Positions 1 to 10,726 of a DNA stretch of 64,000 nt are shown here, piece by piece. The stretch comes from Gracilariopsis chorda (Eukaryota; Rhodophyta; Florideophyceae; Gracilariales; Gracilariaceae): positions 1 through 64,000 of the forward strand of contig NBIV01000263.1 in assembly GCA_003194525.1 (NCBI GenBank), written 5' to 3'. The notes beneath the pieces were generated by a model. The model saw only the letters and a program-made list of their open reading frames with translations. It did not search any database and had not been told where the DNA came from. The position numbers were made by a program, and so were the translations under genes. Position 1 is the stretch's first letter. Every line of letters starts with the position of its first letter.

Positions 1-530
1 AAATTGAAAAGTGTTTTTAAAGCAGCTGTCTTAGCCTATCTGGAAACCCTTCTTCTCGAAGCTCCTGGTGTCACGGTTCTGAAGGAAATTCAATTTATCG
101 CGGACTGCATCGGGTACAGCTTATTCGTAAGGACTTCTGTATATTTTAGACAACGAAAGCGATCTCCGGATAAGACAAAGTCTCCGAAGAGTCGTGGTGC
201 TGAAAGTGGGAATAGAAGTGTGCTAAAGAAGGGACTCTTGAAATGCAATCAATAAAATAACAAGATGAGGCGATGCCTCTTCTTGATAACGATTAAGACG
301 GAGGATTCTGAGCAGGAGGAAGATGGTGGAATGATCTACGTGGCTAATTTAAATGGTTGTAAACATGGACATGGTCCCTCTGGAGCTTTTGTATTAGAGA
401 TCTCAACCCGCAAATGCGTTCTGAAGTGATACATATGACGAAAGATTTGGATATGAGATTTAGAGATACGATACGATACCTGAAAGACAAGTAAAATCAA
501 AAGACAAATCCGGTATCGGCGATGTAGAAG
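1..530. other. no gene recognised
   Basis: Short open stretches exist on both strands (for example a lysine/arginine-rich 83-codon frame near the left edge that opens with TTG), but none has a motif I recognise. It may be the decayed 5' part of the MULE-like relic that follows on the plus strand. Confidence 0.3.
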
Positions 531-1259
531 TTGAGGTATGCTTCCTCCATAAGAAATCCCCGCGATTTGGAAGGTGTAAGTTTTTGTGACCTGTTCTTTT
601 CGTTGAGCCAGGAGGATGCAGGGAATAAAGGATTCTTCGCTGCCGATGATTCGGGTAGGATGAAGTACGCTTGTTGGTCGTTTCGAGAGTGGATGGAAGA
701 CTACCAGAAGTTTGGCATTGTTTCGTGGGTATCTATTGATTGTAAAGCCATAGCCAATAGATACGGTTCCCCTCTTGTCGCCACTAATGGAAGAGCCAAT
801 GATGGTCATGTGTTGACATTTTTCATGGGATACATGTGATCCGAGACAGAAGAGGACCTCGTACGAATTCTGTTCTACTTCAAGTCTATAGTCGCCGTCT
901 CACCGGCGATGGTAGTAATGGCTCAGAACACTGCAAGTACAAATGCAGCTGAGAAGGTTTTCAATTCTTCCTATATAAGCCTCGAAGAATGGCATCTGAA
1001 CGAGAATCAGAAGAAGAATATGGCCAATTGGTATAGAAAGATTGGTAATATGGATTGGATGCACGATATGAAGAAAGAACTGTTCAACATCAGAAAGTCA
1101 TATACGTCGGAAACGTTTTTCGAAAGCAGGAGAATGCTAGAATCCAAGTACTTTGATGCTTTTCACGATCGTCTCCCTGTGTGGTATAAGTACTTGTACC
1201 ACTACAAGCCACCTATGCTGGTGTCTTGCTTCCGAAGTGCGGCTGTACCTACCCATTAA
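531..1259 (+). pseudogene. MULE/FAR1-like transposase relic
   Basis: Two open pieces (531-839 and 909-1259) lie in one reading frame separated by an in-frame TGA at 837-839, and the text reads through both. The order resembles the MULE transposase core: a first acidic residue in a WVSIDCKAIANRYGSPL context (family pattern D-x-T...PL), a glycine-rich turn, an SETEED-like helix, and then the place where the second catalytic Asp is expected, which reads MAQNTAS, so the Asp appears lost. A Trp/His-rich WHLNENQKKNM segment follows where families have the C/H motif. Identification rests on this pattern only. Host zinc-finger proteins of the FAR1 type share the fold. The copy cannot encode a full-length protein. 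Confidence 0.4.
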
Positions 1260-3188
1260 ATGTTACAAGGAATTGGCTACACCGAATGTTCTAATTCTGC
1301 ATACAAGAAGATCATTATATCGAAGAAGATTCCCTTGTGCATGGTTCCTTTGGAGGTTCGGCGTATATCCTAAGAACGGGCTGATACCCATAACTTGGGG
1401 CTTGTATGAACCTTATCTTCTCAAATCGGAAGATATGGGAAGACAAGAGAGCTAGAGCACTTTTTACCTGTAGAAGTTGTAGATAGCCTGGTGGCTGAGT
1501 AAACGAACTACGCTTTGGCGCACTTTGTAGATTTGAGCATTAAGCCCTTGAAGAGCTACATTCTTTCCAGCACAGAGGTTGTGGATTATTAGCAGGAAGC
1601 GTGGCCGGAAGCAATCAGAAACCTGGAAAGTAGTTCAACCACAGCAATTGGACCTGTAGCTCGCTTTATATTGAAATGGGGAAGCCATCTGAGTCAGAGC
1701 TAGAATGCGTCGTTGGAAGAAGAACGCTGATCACAAGAGACAGTTGTAAAATTCCCAAAACGGTATAGGAGGTCGGGGAATGACCTAAGGCAGAGTTTTT
1801 GTGTCTGTTCCTGTGGGAAGCTGTGGTCCGTTGGCTTTGCTTTTCGTCACATAGTTCGATGTGCTGTGGTTTATCAGGAAGAACGTCTGTGGTTCCCTGA
1901 ACTACGAAACATAATAGGATTCTTCATACCTCTTGAAGTGCTTTTCTCTACATACTGGAGAAAAGATACATCTGCTTTGACAGTCCCATAAATGGCCAAA
2001 ACTCGGGTCAGAGACCCCATATTTCAACAACGAGGAGATGAATTACCGACTACGCCATTTTGAAGAGTCGACAGAGAAAGAGTTCATCCCCATTGACTCA
2101 GATATACTTAGAACCAGTAGAGAAGACTCGGAAATAGATGGTACAATACGTACATGGAAGGAAAAAAAAACCTCTACGATGCTTCACATCGACAAGCTAC
2201 TGGAATTGGACGTGTTGCGGTGAGTGGTGTTCTACGTCTTTTAAGGGATGCCATCGCGGACATTCAGTAAGGAAAAGCCACACGCTTCGAAGCTAGAGGT
2301 ACCTGTAAAACAAGGCTGGCTTCAATAGCAGAACACGGGAAGAAACAGAGAACACTGTGACTTTACTGCGTCCATCTTCTTCTACAAAAGATTTCAGTTC
2401 ATCAGGGATCCGTCCGCCAAACAATGGACGCCACAGGGCACAACGGAGAAAGAAAAGCTCCTTGGAGCGCACGAGAAAGCGAGCGAGGACAAGCCCAAAT
2501 TCATTCCAGGAAGCATCTCAGAAAGACTGTCGCCAACTTTCAGCATCCTCAGAACCAGCTGTGGCACCCTCAACTACCATAGCCCAAGAGGCGCAAAGAC
2601 AAAGCACTTCAAATTATGTCAAAGAGTCTCGGACACATCCACTAGTTATAGCATTGACCACAGGCGTTTGATCCTTTTCTTTCTTTCATAATTTTCTTTC
2701 CGCTCTTTCTGTTCTTCATAAAAGCCCTGGGTTCTTGCTTCTCTCGCCTTCTGCTTCACTTCACTTTTTTATTCAACTTCTAGATATCGTCGTGTATCAT
2801 AGAGAAATGCCCTTCGTGTATTCTAAAACCTTGTCCAACAACGCGTGAACAGTCGTCCTTGCATCTGAGAACCCCTAAATGGAAGTTCAGGTGGAAGTGT
2901 TCCATGCACCTCGATCACTGAAGAGCCAACGTATCTCTCAAACTACTCAACAATAGTATTACCTGACCTCATGAACAAATAATCCAATCCCACTCGCACC
3001 ATAACCCGCATCAAACTCGTATTCGCAGTCTTAGACTTGGACCAAAGAAGGTTCTCAATCTTCTCACCAGGTTCCTAGCTTTCGATAAGCTCTTTCAGTT
3101 GAACTTCTAATGCAAGGTACAGAACAAGGAAAGAAATATTGTTCTGGCTTAACATAACTGAACGCTTGCTTAAGCCTCGCATAGGATT
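1260..3188. other. decayed sequence, no supported gene
   Basis: Only short plus-strand frames occur (2038-2223, and a Ser/Arg/Lys-rich 104-codon frame at 2357-2671). The latter could be a low-complexity C-terminal tail of the MULE-like relic. From 2672 to 3188 I see nothing. Confidence 0.3.
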
Positions 3189-3634
3189 TTAAAGAGGCAT
3201 GTCAGCAGCTGAGTAGATGTGTAGCCGCTCGGCCACCTGTCGTAACATGTCTTCTCTCTCCTTCTCATCTGGTATCGAAGCAGTTAGTCGTCCGGAAAGT
3301 TCGGCAAAGGCATTTACAGCCAAGTTTGCCAGTCGCCTCGGGTCCTCAGTTTCCTGGAGATCACATCCCAAGAGCTTCAACCCAAAGTATTTCCTATCAC
3401 TCCGATATGGCTTGCTAGTAGCGGATGTAGCGCCAATAAATCTCCCTACAAACTGACCAGAGCGTGGGTTGTCAATCTCCATATGAGAAAGGTTACGAAA
3501 AAGTTAGTAAAAGCATTCGCAGAAATAGTTCGCTTCATTAGTGAGTCTACTAGACTTTCAAATAACTCGATAACCTTTTCCTGGTGTATGACCGATCTTC
3601 GAACTGAACGTTGCCATAACTTCCTCATACACAA
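3189..3634 (-). pseudogene. hypothetical protein fragment, frameshifted
   Basis: Two overlapping minus-strand frames (3634-3446 and 3482-3189) read as one protein interrupted by a frameshift near 3480. The upstream part is helical (VIHQEKVIELFESLVDSL). The downstream part is 97 codons with evenly mixed composition and an amphipathic C-terminus rich in Glu/Arg. Base composition and residue balance look coding, but I recognise no family. It may be another piece of retroelement or host gene debris. Confidence 0.3.
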
Positions 3635-4139
3635 ATCTTTCCAAGAATTTCCTGGAGCGGTCTAGTGAAGAGGCTCTTGTTCTCAGAGATCTTACGCAAT
3701 AATCTCATGTCACAGGGGGAAGATTCACCTAACAGCTGTTGTAAATACCCGAAAGAAGTCGGCTGAGTTGTTTTTGTAGAGTTTTCTCCAGTCGAGTTCC
3801 CCAGACGTAGATCAAGCGTGCGGAGCTCGATCGCGATTCGCTATGCCTCTCCCTTTTCGCTACACTCACCCATTTGCAGAAAGATGGCGCCTTATGACAA
3901 TCATGACATTTACGTTGTGCTGACTTGGCGGTTGGAGAGAGCAGGGATAGAAGGAATGTCCTGACTGTGCGGATCTACTGGTTGAAATCCAAAATAAGGG
4001 CGTCTTATTGGCTACAGTAAGATCTCAAGTGGCACGGGCACTTGTGCAGCTCGCCGTAGCACGTGCCCACTGACTCTCTCTTTTTATTGGTACAAATGCG
4101 CGCTGACTCGCGTATACTATCTAATTCGTGTAGTTTAGG
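3635..4139. other. no gene seen
   Basis: No open frame of interest on either strand and no repeat recognised. Confidence 0.4.
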
Positions 4140-4560
4140 GCTTTCTGTCATGCAAACAGCAATCGTTTCTTCTCGGAATTGCGTTCTTGTACAATCAGGA
4201 ACAAAGACAAACCGAGAGAATAGAGGCTTTGTGCAGTGGAGAGATGATGAGATTGTAGCTACACTATGCGGGTTCCAACGTCTCTTCGTTGGAAGGAGCT
4301 CTTCTCTGTACGAGAGAATTCAGGACCCAAAATTTCTGTAGTGTCTTTTACCGGTCTGGAGGACAACATAATGCACTGCTCACTGTATTTATCTCCGAAG
4401 ATGCCGCAGCGGTGGCGTCCAGCGCCGCCACAAGTTGTGCAAATCAGCTTGAGACCACAAAGAGCTATCAGTAAACAAAACAAAAAAAACAATCTTCCCA
4501 CATTTCGTCCACGTCCACTCAATTTAATACACCCAGCACCCCCTCCATCTGCACTATGAA
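4140..4560 (-). repeat. dispersed ~400-bp repeat, probable Copia LTR (copy 1)
   Basis: This block aligns by eye over about 400 bp with 27675-28075 in the same orientation, with many substitutions and a few indels; shared stretches include ctctccactgcaaaaagcc-like, cagcggtggcgtccagcgc and atcttcccacatttcgtcc. The second copy sits directly upstream (minus sense) of a Copia gag relic, the position of a 5' LTR. On the minus strand the unit carries a TATA-like promoter element (TATAAAAA in copy 2, decayed here). Copy 1 may be the 3' LTR of the pol relic at 5.8-8.9 kb or a solo LTR. The repeat itself is certain; the LTR label is inferred. Confidence 0.65.
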
Positions 4561-5820
4561 TCTTCGTTGATGACAATAGCAAAGACAACTACAACAGATT
4601 GAATGCAACCCAGCAACTCATCAGCGGAAAATAGTCCGCAGTATTAGTACAGTCTGCAACCCACCCCAAACATTATAAAAGGCTTTACCAAGTAGTCCAT
4701 AGCAGCATCGACCGGTCGCGATAGAGACAAGATGGAGATCGTACTTGACCTTTGGGTGACGTGCGACTTCACAAATACCATAATTTCCTCCTTTTCACAA
4801 AACGTAAAATCCACTTGCGTTCTTACTGATCCAAGCACAAACCACCAACAATCACTGACATCTAGGACACCGTAAGACAAACGCAACATAACATGTAGCA
4901 GTACAACGCGTTAGATAGTCGAAAAAGTAATGGCAGGGGATGCCAGTGTCATAATCAATGGTAAAGTGCTATTCTGCGGCCAGTTCTACTCAACCTCAAG
5001 TGCACAGAATGGTGCAGAATGGATGCATCGAATTGACATTGGTTCGCTGCAGTCTCGCTTATAGATGAACGTCGCCTTTGGCGTAGTTGCAGAAACCGGT
5101 CGAGCTAAGAATCAACGACTCCCTCTACCACTGGTTCCGAGGATCACGAAGGCTAACTTCAGGCGCGCTGGAGTGTTCATACGAAGGAAGGATGGAGAGT
5201 GGTGTCTGGAGTATCCCGGGTTCTCCCTGGTTAAAGAAGGAACAGGTTGCAGGGGAAAACGTGAGTGCACCAACGAGCACGTAGTTGACCGATCGATGCG
5301 AATTGTTGGCACCCGGGAAAAAGGACTCTGCCTAGTGTTTGCTGTTGTGAACACTGTAGCGCGTTTGGTAGATTTTGAGACAGCTTGACTCGTGGAGAAA
5401 AAACTGGCAAAATGTTCGTACAGTCGCCGGTCCATATCATCGTGCCAACCAGTGCTGCAAAGTTTGAACACAAACATTTATTTTCGAAAATTAGAAAAGA
5501 AACACGAGAAACAAGCAAGCATGTTTGAATGGCTTGCTGACAGAAAGAGAGGATTGGGGCTGATACGGTTGCGCCGTGGCAGCCTTGTCAATCATTGAAT
5601 TCTGATCGATGCGAACCGACAGGAAATTCTCGACGTCGAAGAGAGAAAACCATTCGACTAAATGTCGCAGCGATTGAAGCTTGCGGCGGTGACAAAGACG
5701 GTAGGTTATACGTTGCGCAAGTCAGAGAGGTATAACAGTCGAAGCTGCGGAAGTAAAATAGAATGCCCAGATTGTTACTCGTCACATGATGAGCGTCGCA
5801 CAATCCATTGTTCTGGAGCA
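4561..5820. other. spacer between LTR-like repeat and Copia pol, no gene
   Basis: The open frames on both strands overlap one another (for example 5065-5388 plus and 5112-5477 minus) and show no family motif. If the flanking pieces belong to one Copia element this is its 3' untranslated part plus later insertions. Confidence 0.3.
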
Positions 5821-5824
5821 ATAA

Positions 5825-6651
5825 ACATTTTGCATTCCGATATCACCTTGCGTATTGCTTCCTGTTGCATGTGGTTTTTTAACCCATCTGCAATGTTCTA
5901 GGAACTTCGCACAAAACCGATGTCATATATAAGTCTATTCTTAAACCATCTCGAGCCGCTGCGATGTCCAGCATCATTTTTTTTTCAGAGGTGTGAGAGC
6001 CCTTTGAGGTAACATCAAATAAGCACTTGCTGTCTGTGTGCAGTTGCACGGGAACCTTCTTTTTTATCAAGTTTTGTAACTATTCGGACCGGATAGTGGC
6101 GACATCGAAAATATCGCTGAAAGTGCTGACTTCTCTAGCCATTGTGGAGCGAGTAACTCGGCGGGACTTGTATGACTTGAAATTTATTGGCACCACGGCA
6201 CCGGTATTATCTCCAATGAAGCAAATATGTCCTAATTGTGACGATTGATCAGCGTCATTTGCAAATGAGGAGTCTGAGAAACCAATGATCCGTAACGAAT
6301 CCAAATCTAAGCTTTGAAATCGCAAAGACACCTGATTAGACTTTGTGTGCCGAATGGTATGGTTGAGTTGCCTGATGAACTTCTTCGGGTTTTTAGCGAA
6401 CATTTGGTCGGTAACTTGAGCCAGTCGGGATATTTCAGAAAGGCACTCAGAGCGAGTGTTCGAAAGCCACGCGAGTTTCATGCGCATGGAACGAAATGTC
6501 TTATAGTTTTCATTTGTCTCGAGCTCCTCAAGTTTTCGAAGATAGGCATGTTGATCTTGGAGGATGGTTTTGTCTGTATTCTTCGACAAAAGAAACCCAG
6601 TAAATGCGCATGGGAGGTATTGGTCTTCAGCCATATCAAAATTCATCTTTG
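5825..6651 (-). pseudogene. Copia RNase H domain
   Basis: A 188-codon stretch (6646-6080) carries the connection and RNase H: IIGFSDSSFANDADQSSQLG with the first acidic residues, then SYKSRRVTRSTMAREVSTF. After a stop it continues in frame with VQLHTDSKCLFDVTSKG and an EKKMMLDIAAARDGLR segment. A one-base slip then gives NIADGLKNH, the end of the Copia RNase H. Order and spacing match the family. Confidence 0.8.
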
Positions 6652-7370
6652 AATGCTTACAAATATTCAGAAATTCGCGGTCACCTGCACGGAGTAAGTA
6701 AATCGTCTACATAACCTCCTGAGTGACCCTTTAGTAGAACGTCTCAGATGAGTACGTACAGCGCAGGATCCGATCGCAAAGGCTTCATTTCTAGATCATC
6801 GATGTGGTGCTTGTCAAGGGTTTGATGCCAAAGGTCACCCGATTCACAAAGCCCATATAATGGCTTCAATAGTTGAAGGCATTGCGACAGGTCCAGTTCG
6901 AACTCAGGGACGGGCTTATCGATGAACACTTCCCGCGCAAGAGGTTGTGCAGGCTGAAGTTACGCTTCATGAACATCAGAGGTCCAAAAGTTGAAACTAT
7001 AGATCATTGCCAGAGCTAGTAACAGTCGTATTGACTGTGGTTGGAGAGAAGTAGCTGAGTGAGCCATCATGTTTTGAAGCCTGTCACGGTGACCACCGAT
7101 GACATATCTTGCATTATACTTAATCTGCCCGTCTTCTGTTGATTTGATAGCCAATACAAATCTGCCTGGTAAGATGTTACCATCGATCGGAACGTCCTCC
7201 CGCAATATGACCTTGAACGTTCCTCGGTCAAGTAGATTCCTGATCTCCTTGCTCTTTACCTCCGGCATCTGCTTAGAGTTAGAGCGTGGATCGTTCTTAT
7301 CAAATATCTCGGTGAGATAAACTTCTTCTTCGACAAGCGAGGCAAAAGGCTTAAAACTATTTTTTAGATA
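6652..7370 (-). pseudogene. Copia reverse transcriptase domain
   Basis: Starting near 7370 the frame reads VYLTEIFDKNDPRS, then MPEVKSKEIRNLLDRGTF, the Copia RT entry. It continues to ARYVIGGHRDRLQ and TSDVHEA, where a TAA (6960-6962) stands in place of the usual Tyr of the A-Y-L-Q motif. The same frame resumes as LQPAQPLAREVFI, passes the LYGLCESGDLW motif, meets a TGA near 6744, and reaches the catalytic GYVDDLL box at about 6700. A frameshift follows immediately. Confidence 0.85.
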
Positions 7371-7406
7371 TGCAAAGAATGAGTATGCAAGTGCTTCTGG
7401 CTCACA

Positions 7407-8399
7407 TTAACGTTTAAATTGTGCCACCCCGAAAGGCTTTGCCGCACTGATACGTTCATCCTGAATATATACGATATTCTTAGCTTCGACGATGGCACTA
7501 GCCGTAAACGCACCCATCCACTCACCGATTCGGCTACCAACGACCTTCTCCCTCCTTACCAAGACTTTGTCCCCGACTTGGTACGTTCGATCTGCAGCGG
7601 CCGGAGTCTTTTGTTTTAAAGCTCGGTCAAGTCGAAGCTTGGCCATGTGCTTTTGCATTTCAGTGCGAGCAGAACTCGCAACCTTTGCTCTGCTTGCAAC
7701 AGTTTCTCGCTGGTCTGGGGGTTCCGATCGTGTGTGAATCTGTGCAAACTCACCGAATACAAGCGCGGATGGAACAAGTCCTTCTGGGCCTAGTGTGTCA
7801 TTCATTGCTTTTGCCGAAGCCGCAAGAGCGTAATCTGGTTCGACGTTGTTGTACTGCGCCATGATTTTCCGATATGTTTGGCGAAGTGGTTGATGATAGT
7901 GTTCTCCTATAGCAAGACTTGAATGCGCTTCAACACCAGTCCGATCAACGGCGACGTTCGATATGGCAGCTATATTGATAAAGAGCTGACCGAAAGCACT
8001 GCCGTGATCAAAGAGCATTCGGTTTGGAAGCCCAGTATAGATCGAGGCCCAGCAGAGAACTATCTTGCGCAAGATTGTCATCGTAGACACATCGGGCAAA
8101 AAAGTAGCTGCTGAAAAATGGGTTCCCTCATCGACAATATGTAATACTGGCCTTCCGTCAATATATATGATGTCAATGAAAACTATTTCATTGAAACGGA
8201 CATTTTCTGCACCAAAAGACACCTTAAACTGCGTTGGAGCATTTTGTATCCTTTGACAGGGATCACAGCACCTGCCAAGATCCTTCAGCACGGCTAATGT
8301 TTCTGGAGTAGCTTCGGAAGGCTTACCCCGTTTCAATTGGTTAAAGAGCTTATTTGCAGCAGGGTGGAAGAACTGTGGGTGAAGCTTGTGGAGTTATGT
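7407..8399 (-). pseudogene. Copia integrase domain
   Basis: Just after an in-frame TAA (8394-8396) comes the HHCC zinc-binding region: LHKLHPQFFHP, then LGRCCDPCQ. The DDE core follows, with FIDIIYIDG giving the first Asp, MLFDHGSAFG the second, and GEHYHQPLRQ the Glu. A small beta-barrel-like C-terminus (YQVGDKVLVRRE) ends the 309-codon open stretch. All three catalytic acids are present, so decay has come through stop codons rather than loss of active-site residues. Confidence 0.85.
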
Positions 8400-8940
8400 C
8401 CTTGTATAAAACATCTTGGAGGATAGCTCCATGTGTACAAACACATGCCCACTCCTTGCACGATACATGGGAATAACCCACTCGTCCACAAAAGCTTTGG
8501 AACCAGTATCACTTGCAACTGGAACACGCTTTGTAAGACGGTTTGACACTGTATCAGCAGTAAGAGACTCTCGATCTAGGACATCCATACCACTAAGAGC
8601 AGGGATATCAGCGTGAACAACGTCCAGATCTATCAATATATTTGGAGTCCCCATTGGTGTTGCAAGTGGTATAATGGCCCTTCAAAAAGATCAGAAGCTT
8701 TTGTAAGCAAACCTGAAGCGTCAATGAGATGATGACTGTTGAAGTTCAGGGACTCGAAGCCTGTTGTCATTGAATATCCTTTGGAGTTCTTTTATACCAA
8801 TCACTGATCTAGGTGCTCCAATGTCGACACAGAAACCATTCCTTTGAGATCTGTTGTGGCCTTTGGAGAGCTCCGCTGAATTTACATGAGTAAGGTTGAC
8901 ATCAACAACGTTAATTGCTACGTCAATGTTCTCGGAATGC

Positions 8941-9434
8941 TAGATAGAGGTGCTAGATCGCAAGTTTCTTAGGCAAAAGCTCAAAAATACTACGAAAACG
9001 ATAGATTCTGCTAGTTTCTGGCGCTTGCCAGGTAGAATTTTTTTTTTTGGAATTCACACTCCCATATCTTACAGAGCCTTACCTCACCTGCACTGCGCAT
9101 CGCTAGTTTCAAGTTTGGAGCAAGTTCATTCTCCACTAAAAGCTAGATACAGATCTCAAAATGGCGCTGGCCACGCAGCGGCCAGCGCCATTTCGAGCAC
9201 CCAACCAAAACTAACATTTTTATTTCCATCTTTTGAATTTCAAACTTCATACTGCCCTAGTTTGACTTCCAACTCATCCTCAGGAACCCATCTCGGTAGC
9301 TCTCTCCGTTCTCACACACCCGACGCACCGCGCATCAGATTCCAATACCACCCATTCCGTCGTCCTTACAGCCTCAATGACACTCCTACACATCACGAGC
9401 CTTCTTCTCCCTCTTCCCTCTTTCCATGCCTCCT
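8941..9434. other. no gene; contains a short perfect foldback
   Basis: No coding signal. The only structure is the hairpin at 9155-9197, described separately. Confidence 0.4.
9155..9197. repeat. inverted repeat, 18-bp arms
   Basis: The arms at 9155-9172 and 9180-9197 match at 17 of 18 positions around a 7-base loop. The core is aatggcgctggcc and its complement. It would form a strong GC-rich hairpin. No coding context. Confidence 0.8.
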
Positions 9435-10081
9435 TTACAACCGACTCTTAACCTCCAATCCTTCTTCGTCCTTCTCCTTTAACCTCCTTTTCACGCCCCC
9501 TCTACCTCCAGGAGTAACCGGAGACCCACTCCCGACAGCACCTCCCACCCCACCTTCCCCTCCACCTCCATACATCTTGTTCCGCATATCCTCAAATAGA
9601 TGCACAGCCCTGTCCACCAGTAAAAGCCGCTTCTCCAACTCCAAAATTCGTCCTCGCAACTCCTCATTCTCCTTCCACAGCCTCCCCAGCTCCTTTCCCA
9701 CACACGCCACAACCCCATTGACATGCTGCTCTGCCCACACCCCAGCCTCCCTCACCCTCCGGCGCAACTCAGCCACAGCACCCATCGGCACTCCTTCCCC
9801 GACGCACTCAGAACCATCCCTCCCAACTCCACGACAACCCCCTCAATACGCTCATCCAAACGCTCCTTAAGCCCTTCCCCAGCGCTCCTCAATAGTTCCT
9901 TCACATCGCGGTAGAACCCATCCATTCGTCTCCCTCCACCTCCCCCTACCCCTCCTCCTCGACCACCCTCGCCCGCACCTCCCTCCCCACCATCCCCTCC
10001 CATCATCGTCCCAACCCCAAGCTCATTGACCGAAAATTGCAAATAGTAGTCATGGTGCGTGTGGATGTTCTCAAATGACAT
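9435..10081 (-). pseudogene. possible small coiled-coil protein, frameshifted
   Basis: Frame 10081-9752 starts at an ATG (MSFENIHTHHDYY), has a Gly-rich linker and a helical KELLRSAGEGLKERLDER segment. Near 9790 a frame change leads into 9791-9435 with a strong heptad stretch (VGKELGRLWKENEELRGRI, LELEKRLLLV), a Gly-rich turn and a basic tail (GVKRRLKEKDEEG). Together they would give about 210 codons. I recognise no family. It is codirectional with the oxygenase gene to its right and could be a third gene of that element, but its low-complexity composition also allows a chance frame. Confidence 0.3.
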
Positions 10082-10726
10082 GAATCTTCAAGAGTCGTGA
10101 ATGAATTTTCAAAAGTCGATAATGAATGTCCCACCTCTTCTCTTGAACCAACTTTGTCACTGCTTAAATGCACAGCTCATCATCTTCTCATTTGCTCACC
10201 CCTTGTCCTTCCCAACACAAAAAACAATATTTTGGACCTCTACACGATAATGCCTTCACCCTCTTCACTCTTCTTCATACATCAAGCACGCCACAATGCA
10301 TTCATGTATGAAAAGAACCAGTACTTTCTATATCAACAGAATGGACAATCGCGGTATTTGGCTATAACAACGGGATTCTTCATATCCGTACAATCGCCTT
10401 CAATTCTCATACATAATCCCATACACAATTTTACATCCATTCGTGTTTCATATGAGCTGCCCCTTCATTCTCCCCTCCAATACACCCATCCCAAGTTTCT
10501 TCTCATACTTGTAGACATTTCTTTATGGAATATAACAAAGCGAAATCTTTGTAGACATCATCCCTTCATTATTACGCATCATTCGAATCAAGCTGCATAA
10601 AAAGTAATCCCCCTCGTAGTAAACCTCTCCCATTCACTATAATCATTCACTATAAACATTCATTATAAAGATCAAAAAGCAATCATCAGATTTAACAAAC
10701 GTATATCACTAGTTTACTTATCATTA
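10082..10726. other. no gene seen
   Basis: AT-rich sequence with short imperfect direct repeats (for example cactataatcattcactataaacattcattataaa near 10635). No coding signal on either strand. Confidence 0.4.

Larger units (their letters stand above)
5820..8940 (-). mobile_element. Ty1/Copia retrotransposon pol relic
   Basis: Reading the minus strand from 8940 to 5820 gives protease, integrase, reverse transcriptase and RNase H in that order, which defines Copia rather than Gypsy. The protease motif D-I-G-A lies at about 8812-8828 and is followed by SVIG. Protease, integrase and the first half of RT share one reading frame, closed by in-frame stops at 8394, 7407 and 6960. A frameshift just after the YVDD box moves the rest to another frame. 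The element is therefore dead but recent enough that every domain is readable. LTR-like repeats of the family may be those at 4140-4560 and 27675-28075. Confidence 0.85.

Noticed and set aside
8950-9870. 306-codon plus-strand Ser/Pro-rich open frame
   Set aside because: It is the antisense of a better coiled-coil frame on the minus strand and of low-complexity sequence. Composition (Ser, Pro, Thr, His) is typical of an antisense shadow.
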